Shown here in pieces: positions 1-6,400 of a stretch of DNA of 7,828 bases; position 1 is the stretch's first letter, and each line of letters begins with the position of its first letter. Made by a program: the position numbers and the translations under genes. Source of the stretch: an uncultured Flammeovirgaceae bacterium (GTDB taxonomy: Bacteria > Bacteroidota > Bacteroidia > Cytophagales > Cyclobacteriaceae); NCBI GenBank assembly GCA_946886805.1, contig CAMPJM010000176.1:1-7828 (forward strand). The letters run 5' to 3'. Below the pieces are notes generated by a model that was given only the letters and a program-made list of their open reading frames with translations, had not been told where the DNA came from and searched no databases.

Positions 1-139
1 TATCGTCATTCCGGAATTTACGGAGTTTTTCACGGAGTAAATATCCGGAATCCCCCAATATGAACTCGGAATCGGTAAATTATTCCAGCATTTTAGACGG
101 GGATTCCTGGTCTACGCTGCAATTCGCCAGGAATGACGG
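1..139. repeat. Palindromic two-hairpin intergenic repeat (REP/MITE-like)
   Basis: The ends are a 9-bp inverted repeat, CGTCATTCC at 4-12 and GGAATGACG at 130-138. A second inverted pair lies inside it: GGAATCCCC at 47-55 and GGGGATTCC at 99-107. Each half also folds alone: 11-20 pairs with 38-48 (one bulged base), and ATTCCTGG at 103-110 pairs with CCAGGAAT at 127-134. This nested layout, without coding potential, is typical of dispersed palindromic intergenic repeats, and the CGTCATTCC...GGAATCC wording resembles such repeats in many bacterial genomes. It may be a non-autonomous mobile unit, but no target-site duplication can be shown because it touches the window edge. A small extra hairpin (145-149 with 154-158) follows. 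From 159 to 338 I see no gene, RNA or convincing promoter. Confidence 0.6.
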
Positions 140-338
140 TTTCTACTACCTGAGTAGTTACAAATGAAAAATCATTAATATTTTGCTCTGTTTGAAGTTA
201 ATTATGTGAAACCACGATAAGCATGATTAGTAATTCCTAAACCAAAAGACTCAATCTGTCGTTGTAAAATGTGGTACGAAAATGCAAAAATTAGACTTTA
301 AAGATATATCGAGTCGATTCCATTAAAATCAATCTTCA

Positions 339-1115
339 ATGAAAATAGCTACTTTTAATGTCAATGGGGTAAACGGACGCTTACCTGTATTACTTCGTTG
401 GCTCAAGGAAGCAACTCCAGATGTTGTTTGTCTGCAAGAGTTAAAGGCCCCACAGGAGAAGTTTCCGCAACAGGCTTTGGAAGAGGCTGGCTACGGTGCA
501 ATTTGGCATGGACAAAAGAGCTGGAATGGCGTAGCAATTCTAGCTCGCAACGTAAAACCAGAAGAGATACAAAGAGGACTTCCGGGCGACCCTGATGATA
601 GTCACAGCCGCTATATTGAAGCGATGGTGAATGGAATCCGTATTGGCTGCCTCTACCTGCCCAATGGAAATCCTGCTCCAGGTCCAAAATTCGACTATAA
701 AATGAGGTGGTTCGAAAGATTAACTGCGCATGCGGAGGCGCTTCTTAAACTAGAAATCCCTGTGGTATTGACGGGAGACTTTAATGTGATGCCCACCGAA
801 CTGGATGTTTATAAGCCGGAGCGATGGGTGGAAGATGCATTGTTTCGGCCAGATGTTAGAGCCGCCTTTAAAACACTGGTGGATCAAGGTTGGACTGATG
901 CCATACGGAAACTTTATCCGGATGAAAAGATTTATACGTTTTGGGATTTTTTCCGCAATGCATACGGACGGGATGCAGGTTTGCGTATTGATCATTTTTT
1001 ACTTAACCACCAGCTCGACAAGCGTTTAACAGCCGCTGGTGTTGACCGCAATGTAAGAGGTTGGGAAAAACCCAGCGATCATACTCCTGTTTGGATAGAA
1101 TTGGCAGATGAATAA
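339..1115 (+). CDS. xthA: Exodeoxyribonuclease III / AP endonuclease (ExoIII family)
   Basis: This 258-residue protein is a class II apurinic/apyrimidinic endonuclease with 3'-5' exonuclease activity, of the endonuclease/exonuclease/phosphatase fold. It acts in the cytoplasm in base excision repair, cutting 5' of abasic sites and cleaning blocked 3' ends using Mg2+. The catalytic set of the family is present: N7 in FNVNG, metal ligand E34 in LQELK, Y106 in LYLPNG, D147 and N149 in GDFN, D218 in LRID, and the D247-H248 pair in KPSDH. W202 sits where E. coli ExoIII has its abasic-site-contacting tryptophan. Length is close to the E. coli enzyme (268). ATG 339 is chosen because the conserved MKIATFNVNG begins right there; no Shine-Dalgarno is visible. 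It is monocistronic here, convergent with the toxin-antitoxin operon on the other strand. No frameshift or missing motif is seen. Confidence 0.96.
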   Translation: MKIATFNVNGVNGRLPVLLRWLKEATPDVVCLQELKAPQEKFPQQALEEAGYGAIWHGQKSWNGVAILARNVKPEEIQRGLPGDPDDSHSRYIEAMVNGIRIGCLYLPNGNPAPGPKFDYKMRWFERLTAHAEALLKLEIPVVLTGDFNVMPTELDVYKPERWVEDALFRPDVRAAFKTLVDQGWTDAIRKLYPDEKIYTFWDFFRNAYGRDAGLRIDHFLLNHQLDKRLTAAGVDRNVRGWEKPSDHTPVWIELADE

Positions 1116-1161
1116 AAGCGATTTTTGACAAAGAATCTAAATGATTGTTATCTTTTTTGTT

Positions 1162-1202
1162 CTCTGCGGTCTTTGCGCATTTTTTCTTTGCGAACTTTGT
1201 GT
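1162..1202. repeat. Short intergenic CTTTGCG-type repeat
   Basis: Four related 7-mers occur in 41 bases of intergenic DNA: CTCTGCG (1162), CTTTGCG (1171), CTTTGCG (1186) and CTTTGTG (1196), separated by short T-rich spacers. Runs of this kind of wording (CTTTGCG, CTTTGTG) recur between genes in many bacterial genomes and may belong to a dispersed repeat family. The array lies between the convergent 3' ends of xthA and the antitoxin gene. No stem typical of a rho-independent terminator is evident in this gap, so how the two transcripts end is unclear. Confidence 0.35.
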
Positions 1203-1245
1203 GAACTTTATTTATTGTATTCCATTTATTCCTGTTTTTCTGTTT

Positions 1246-1554
1246 TTAGTAAGCCATTTTTTTGTTGTTCAACTCGACATTAAAATTCACTTTTGCGTCT
1301 AATGCTTTGAATACTTTTAATATTGTAGCAAATCTTGCATCCGTCGCATTATTCTCGATTTTTGAAATTTGGGCCTTTTTCACGCCTACAAGTTCCCCCA
1401 ACTGCTCTTGGGTAAGTTTACGTTCTTTTCTTGCCTGTTTAATGGCATGCCCCAATAAATCAAGGCGTAATTCATTATCAAAATCCTCACGCTTTTTTGT
1501 TCCTTTTTTGCCGATGTATTTGTCGGTCAATTCTTCTAAATTATAGGTTTTCAT
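1246..1554 (-). CDS. XRE-family antitoxin of a type II toxin-antitoxin pair
   Basis: This 102-residue protein has one helix-turn-helix domain of the Cro/C1 (XRE, HTH_3) type at about residues 36-90. The HTH core is LTQEQLGELVGVKKAQISKI (47-66), followed by EN at 67-68 and a final helix FATILKVFKAL. The charged N-terminal 35 residues are an extension before the HTH and may contact the toxin. In this family (HigA-like) the protein neutralises its cognate RelE/HigB-fold toxin and represses the operon promoter as a dimer. Its ATG (1554-1552) overlaps the toxin's TGA stop in ATGA, so translation is probably coupled. The toxin-first order is the one usual for HigBA-type modules. A solitary regulator role is unlikely given the adjacent toxin. 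The exact subfamily name is an inference. Confidence 0.87.
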   Translation of the reverse strand: MKTYNLEELTDKYIGKKGTKKREDFDNELRLDLLGHAIKQARKERKLTQEQLGELVGVKKAQISKIENNATDARFATILKVFKALDAKVNFNVELNNKKMAY

Positions 1555-1901
1555 TTCTTTTTGCTCTTATCCTTGAAGTATTTTTCTCTCAATCTTTCCG
1601 CTCTGTCAATTTCACTTTTCGGAATTTTGTCAGTTTTCTTAATTAATCCATGAGTTGAAATAACAACTGTATCGTGACTGTCAGTTTTGTCCCAAAATGC
1701 AAAAAGACGATAATAAGTTTTGTTGTATTTGGTCCTAAATTCCCAAATTTCATCCTGAAGCTTTTTAAAAAGTTCTTTGTCGTTCGTACTTCTAGCTTTC
1801 CATATATTGTAAAAGATTTTATCTCTGGCTTTTTCATCCAGTTCATCCAAAAACTCAGTAGCTTCTTCCAAAAACTCAACTCGGAATTTATATCCGTCCA
1901 T
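1551..1901 (-). CDS. Gp49/HigB-like RelE-superfamily toxin
   Basis: This 116-residue basic protein matches the phage-derived Gp49-like/HigB branch of the RelE/ParE superfamily. The start reads YKFRVEFLEEATEFLDEL, the usual first strand and helix. Further motifs are FKKLQDEIWEFR (45-56), YYRLFAFWD (63-71), VVISTHGLIKKTDKIP (79-94) and the C-terminal helix SEIDRAERLREKYF with a lysine-rich tail. Family members are mostly ribosome-dependent mRNA endonucleases that stop translation; candidate catalytic or RNA-binding residues are R56, R65, H84 and K88-K89. That activity is inferred from the family. It is the first gene of the operon and overlaps the antitoxin start by 4 nt (1551-1554). ATG 1901 is chosen because the domain begins directly after it; no clear Shine-Dalgarno is seen. 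The gene is intact, so the module is likely active. Confidence 0.87.
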   Translation of the reverse strand: MDGYKFRVEFLEEATEFLDELDEKARDKIFYNIWKARSTNDKELFKKLQDEIWEFRTKYNKTYYRLFAFWDKTDSHDTVVISTHGLIKKTDKIPKSEIDRAERLREKYFKDKSKKK

Positions 1902-2223
1902 TTATTATTCTTTCAGCCAAATATAAATGTTTCGCAATTAGGAAACTATTTTTATTGCATATTGTTCGCTTTGATGATGAACATCCAATATATATTAGTA
2001 CAGGATATTTTCTGCTGCTGCTGTTCCGGTTTACATTTTCTGGAACATACACCATCACTTCCTTTGTTCTTTTAAACCCTCAGAACGGAGGCTGTCAATT
2101 TTGCCAATTACGATTAGTCCTGTCTGTTTTGCGCAGCAGTTTCCTTCTTTTGACAACAAAAAAAAGGGGTGAAAATGCAAAATATGCAGTATAAAATCTA
2201 TTTCTAATGAGTAATCCCGATTA
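1902..2223. other. Gene-poor gap between the toxin start and the kinase operon terminator
   Basis: No convincing gene is found here on either strand. Apart from the putative -7 box at 1918-1925, the gap holds a 55-codon open frame on the - strand (ATG 2055, stop TAA 1890-1888). Its first 24 residues look protein-like (for example VYVPENVNR and RKYPVLIYIG), but the rest does not, and it overlaps the toxin start by 14 nt. An alternative sigma70-like pair on the - strand, TTGACA near 2097 with TTAAAA 17 nt later, is also visible but does not fit the phylum's promoter style. A + strand open frame at 1955-2194 shows no recognisable domain. Confidence 0.5.
1918..1925 (-). promoter_or_regulatory. 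Putative Bacteroidota-type -7 box of the toxin-antitoxin operon
   Basis: On the - strand this reads TATATTTG, a perfect match to the TAnnTTTG -7 consensus of the Bacteroidota primary sigma factor. It ends 16 nt before the toxin ATG, implying a short 5' leader of roughly ten bases. The -33 element (TTG or TTTG) is weak: only GTTTC is found at about the right distance. Given the AT-rich context a chance match is possible. Confidence 0.35.
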
Positions 2224-2258
2224 AAAAAGGAGTAGAAACTACAATCCTACTCCTTTTT
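2224..2258 (-). terminator. Rho-independent terminator of the kinase operon (probably bidirectional)
   Basis: A perfect 12-bp stem is formed by AAAAAGGAGTAG (2224-2235) and CTACTCCTTTTT (2247-2258), with an 11-nt loop. Read on the - strand, the stem follows the stop codon of the receiver-kinase gene by 31 nt and ends in a run of six T, as expected of an intrinsic terminator. The + strand copy also ends in T5, so it could work both ways, but no + strand gene directly upstream would need it. Confidence 0.85.
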
Positions 2259-2289
2259 CTATTTCTTTAGCACATCACCAACCCCTTCA

Positions 2290-3477
2290 TCAGAGGCTAA
2301 AATAAAATACAGCTCCTTTGTTAGGCTCAGATTCTGCCCAAACTTTGCCGCCATGTCTTTCTACGATTCTTTTCACAATGGAGAGTCCTACGCCGGTACC
2401 TTCAAAATCTTTTGAGTTATGGAGCCTTTGGAAAACCCCGAATAGTTTGTCATAATTTTTCATGTTAAAACCAGCACCATTGTCTTTCACAAAAAAGGTT
2501 ACGGAACCATTCTGTGAAATAGAACCTACTTGTATCTGCGGTTTTTTGGTTTTTTGCGAATATTTTATAGCATTGGAGATAAAATTAATCCACACCTGCT
2601 TGATCATATTGTTATCTCCAACTACCACCGGCAATTCTTCTACCTGAATATCAAAATCATCAAGCTTTTTATAAGTCCCTATTTCAGAGATTACATTCTT
2701 GACAATCAAGTTCATGTCCAGGTCTGATTTGTGAAGCTCAGCATTGGTTTCCCTGGAAAAAAGGAGCAGACTCTTAATAAGGTCGGCCATTTTCTGGGAA
2801 CTATCCAAAATCATCGAAAACATCCTCTTAATATCAGGGTTTAAATCATTCGCAAATTTTTGGAGTGATAAAGTTGCTAATCCATTGATATTATTTACTG
2901 GCGACATTAAATCATGGGAAACTGAATATGCAAAGGCATCTAAGGATTGAAGCTCCTGAAGCTTTTGTTCCAAATCCTGATTTAGAGACCTAATTTTCAA
3001 TTCTGATTGTTTCCTTTCCTGTATTTCCTTCTCAAGACTTGCGTTTATTTGTTTTAATTTCTCCTCCTGAATCAACAGTTTTCTGTTTTTTATTGTCAGA
3101 TCTATAAATGCTTCTACTTTTACCCGTAGAATATCCGGAATAAAAGGCTTTCTGATATAATCAACGGCCCCTGTCTTATACCCTCTATAGATATTTTCCT
3201 CAATATCCATGGCAGTAAGAAAAATAATAGGAATATGTTGCAATTTTTTCCGGGAATAGATCAACGAAGCCGTTTCGAAACCATCCATCCCAGGCATTAC
3301 CACATCCATTATTATTAAATAAAAATCCTGCTCATCCAATAAACATTCTAATGCATTTCTCCCCGAATTTGCCTTAACAAAGATATAATAGCCATTTTCT
3401 AAAATTGTCTCTAAAGCCAATAGATTTTCTTTCCGGTCATCTACGAGTAGAATTTTAATTTCGTTACTTTCTTTCAT
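2290..3477 (-). CDS. Receiver-histidine kinase (REC-coiled coil-HisKA-HATPase)
   Basis: This 395-residue soluble protein combines a receiver with a kinase core. The receiver (about 7-122) is canonical: acidic pair D13-D14, phosphoacceptor D58 in IIMDVVMPGMDG, T88 in FLTA and K110 in YIRKP. A coiled coil follows (about 130-178, heptad-like Leu/Lys/Glu). The HisKA domain carries the phospho-site H188 in SVSHDL. The HATPase (about 285-395) shows the N box around N298-N302 (INFISNAIKYS), the G1 box DNGAG (332-336) and the G2 box GTGVGLSI (360-367). There is no transmembrane segment or output domain, so its kinase is probably switched by phosphorylation of its own receiver or by partner proteins. 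ATG 3477 lies 5 nt after the upstream kinase's stop, so the two are co-transcribed, and a likely source of the receiver's phosphate is that kinase (inference). No Shine-Dalgarno is clear. Confidence 0.93.
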   Translation of the reverse strand: MKESNEIKILLVDDRKENLLALETILENGYYIFVKANSGRNALECLLDEQDFYLIIMDVVMPGMDGFETASLIYSRKKLQHIPIIFLTAMDIEENIYRGYKTGAVDYIRKPFIPDILRVKVEAFIDLTIKNRKLLIQEEKLKQINASLEKEIQERKQSELKIRSLNQDLEQKLQELQSLDAFAYSVSHDLMSPVNNINGLATLSLQKFANDLNPDIKRMFSMILDSSQKMADLIKSLLLFSRETNAELHKSDLDMNLIVKNVISEIGTYKKLDDFDIQVEELPVVVGDNNMIKQVWINFISNAIKYSQKTKKPQIQVGSISQNGSVTFFVKDNGAGFNMKNYDKLFGVFQRLHNSKDFEGTGVGLSIVKRIVERHGGKVWAESEPNKGAVFYFSL

Positions 3478-3482
3478 TTTTT

Positions 3483-6400
3483 CTAATACTCATTTAGCCA
3501 TATCCGCATTAATGATACTAACTGGGTCATATCTACTGGTTTGGTAATATAATCCGATGCGCCTGCTTCAAGACATTTACTCCGGTCTCCTTTCATAGCT
3601 TTTGCCGTAACGGCAATTATTGGTATATTTTTCTTTTTAGGACTCTTCCTTATAAGTTGCATCGTTTCGTAGCCATCCATTTCAGGCATCATAATATCCA
3701 TGAGAATTATATCCATGTCGGTTGTTTCCTCCAGAATTTTAAGTGCTTTTTTACCACTATCGGCTGTTAGTATATCCAGACCGTATCTTTCGAGGGCACT
3801 CACCAAGGCAAAAATATTCCTTACATCGTCATCTACAATCAATACTTTTTTCCCTTCCAAAAGGTTGGTAGACGGATGAAGGCTTTTAATGATTTCTTTT
3901 TTATTTTCTGGATACTTCTGGTAATCTTCATGTAAATAAAACGAAGTCAGATCAAGTAACTGTCCTAAAAAATCATCATTTTTATAAACTATCGCTCTAA
4001 AATGTTCTTTAAGCGCATTAACCTCTTTTTTGTTTAGCTTTCTTTTAGAATAACCTATAAAAGGAGTTTCAGATAAGTGATCAATTGAATCAAACTTCTC
4101 TACAAGCTCCTTTCCCGAACAGTCCGGCAATTGCAAATCGATAATTATAAAATCAAACTTCTTATTTTTTGATAACTCCAAAGCCTCTTCACCGGTTTTT
4201 GCATGTGAAACCTGCAATTCATTGCTCTCAAGGATCTTTTCTATTGCTTTGTACTCTGTTGGTGATTGCTTAACGACCAATAAATGTTTCGTTTTTTTAC
4301 TGTTAATACTTTTAATATTATTCAGAATTTCATCGATTTCATCTTCCTCAATCCCACCATTTAAAGCTTTAAAAGCACCTTGTTGATAAGCAGCAAGGCG
4401 TTCATTTTCTTTTACTGAAGTCATTATTACAGGAATAGGCCTGGTTTGCAGGTCGTTTTTCAACCAGTTCAGCACCTTCCAACCATCTACGTCGCTCAGA
4501 TTAATGTCCAATAATATGCACCAAGGTTTATACTGGTGTATAAGTTCAAATACAACCCCGCCTTTGTTAGAGGTAATTACCTGGAATTCGCTTTCTGCTA
4601 TCTTCTCTTTTAAATGGAAGTGCTTGGTAGAATTTTGTTCTTCAGAAATAATCAATACCACCGGCGAGGATTCCGAATTTCCATTTTGGATAAGTTTCTT
4701 ATTCCAGTCTGAATCGACAGACTCATTATAAACAATATAAGGATTGATAGATTCAAGGATACTGTTCTGGGCAGCGGAGTCATGATCGATATCATATTCC
4801 TGGCTATCGGTAATAATGGTGTAGGAATTATTGGATGATAGCGTACGGACAGCATTAATTTTAACTGGTAAATATAAGATAAATGTGCTACCCTCATCCA
4901 ATTCACTTTTCAGTTCCATGGAACCTCCCAGCAGGCTTGTTAGCCCCCTGCTGATTGAAAGCCCGAGACCTGTACCGCCAAATTTTCTACTTGTAGAACC
5001 TTCAGCTTGTTGGAAAGCTTCAAATATGATCTGCTGTTTCTCTTTTGATATGCCTATGCCAGTATCTTTTATTCTAAACCCTATCACCAATTCAGCCTTA
5101 TCCAAAATGATATTATTGAATTTCTTCTCCTTTTTTACAGGAAACACAGACAGCTCTACTTTTCCTTTTTCGGTAAATTTAAATGCATTGGATAATAGAT
5201 TTTTTAGAATTTGCTTAAGTCTCTGCTCATCTGTTTCTATAAATTCAGGCAAATCAGGGTCTTGGAAAATTTCAAATTCTATCTTTTTATAGTCTGCCAT
5301 GTGGCGGAACGTAAGCTCCACAAAACGAATAATCTCTGAAAAGCTTAGGAAAGAATTATCAACAGAAATAACGCCTGATTCTATTTTAGAAAGATCCAGA
5401 ATGTCATTAATAAGATTTACAAGGTCGTTTCCACAGGAATTGATGGTTTTGGAGAAGTTTATTTGCTTTTTGGTCAAATTACCATCATGGTTTTCCGATA
5501 ACTGCTGAGAAAGGATTAACAAACTATTTAACGGTGTCCTCAATTCATGCGACATATTTGCCAAAAACTCCGATTTGTACTTGGAAGTGATCATCAGCTG
5601 CGCTGCTTTTTCCTCCAGTGACTTTCGGGCTATTTCAACTTCGTAGTTTTTTTGTTCCAGCTCTTCTTTTTGCTTCACCAGAAGGTGGGCTTTATCCTCA
5701 AGTTCCTCATTCGTCCTTCTCAATTCCTCTTGTTGTGTTTTTAGCTCTACTGCAAGAGATTGTGATTGCTCAAGCAGCATTTCTGTCCGGGTACTGGAAG
5801 CAATGTTGTTCAATACAATACCAATACTTTCTGAAAGCTGCTCTAAAAAGTAAAGGTGCATTTGGCTGAAACGTTGAAAAGACGCAAGTTCAAGCACCCC
5901 TTTTACCTGATCTTCAAAAAGAATAGGAAGAATAATTAAACTTATGGGACTGGCTTCCCCAAGGCCCGAACTTACTTTTATATATTCGGAAGGAACATTG
6001 TCTATTAGTATTTTCTCTTTTTCGAGCGCACATTGTCCTACCAGGGCCTCTCCTATCTTGCAGAATTCCGGTGCATTGTTTTTTCTCACTCCATAGGTTC
6101 CCACAAGGCGTAAAATGTCACCACCTGTTTTGTCTTTTGAAGACTCGGGTTGCTGGTCCATAATATAAAATACGCCGTGCTGTCCGGAAACCACTGACGC
6201 CAGTTCTGACAGAATAAGATTAGAAAGTGTGTTCAAATCTTTTTGTCCCTGAAGCATTTGATTGAACTTGGCAAGGTTTGATTTTAACCAGTCTTGTTCC
6301 TGATTCCTTAGGGTCGTTTCCTTCAAATTGGCGATCATCTGGTTGATTGTATCTTTCAATGCCTCCACTTCGCCCTTAGCCTCCACATTAATTGTTCGGG

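Noticed and set aside
182..206. Possible xthA promoter (TTTG at 182, TAATTATG at 199)
   Set aside because: The second box has a mismatch and the spacing is only 13 nt; it is also over 130 nt from the start codon.
1674..2075. 133-residue open frame on the + strand
   Set aside because: It is antisense to most of the toxin gene, Phe/Ser-rich and has no recognisable domain.
1955..2194. 79-residue open frame on the + strand in the toxin-kinase gap
   Set aside because: No domain or start signal supports it; the mid-part hydrophobic run comes from a CTG repeat and T-rich DNA.
2150..2196. Possible + strand promoter (TTGACA at 2150 with TATAAAAT downstream)
   Set aside because: Spacing does not fit, the style is not that of Bacteroidota promoters, and no + strand gene follows before the terminator.
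4831..5292. 153-residue open frame on the + strand
   Set aside because: It lies wholly antisense to the HATPase region of the large kinase, whose own motifs are clear.
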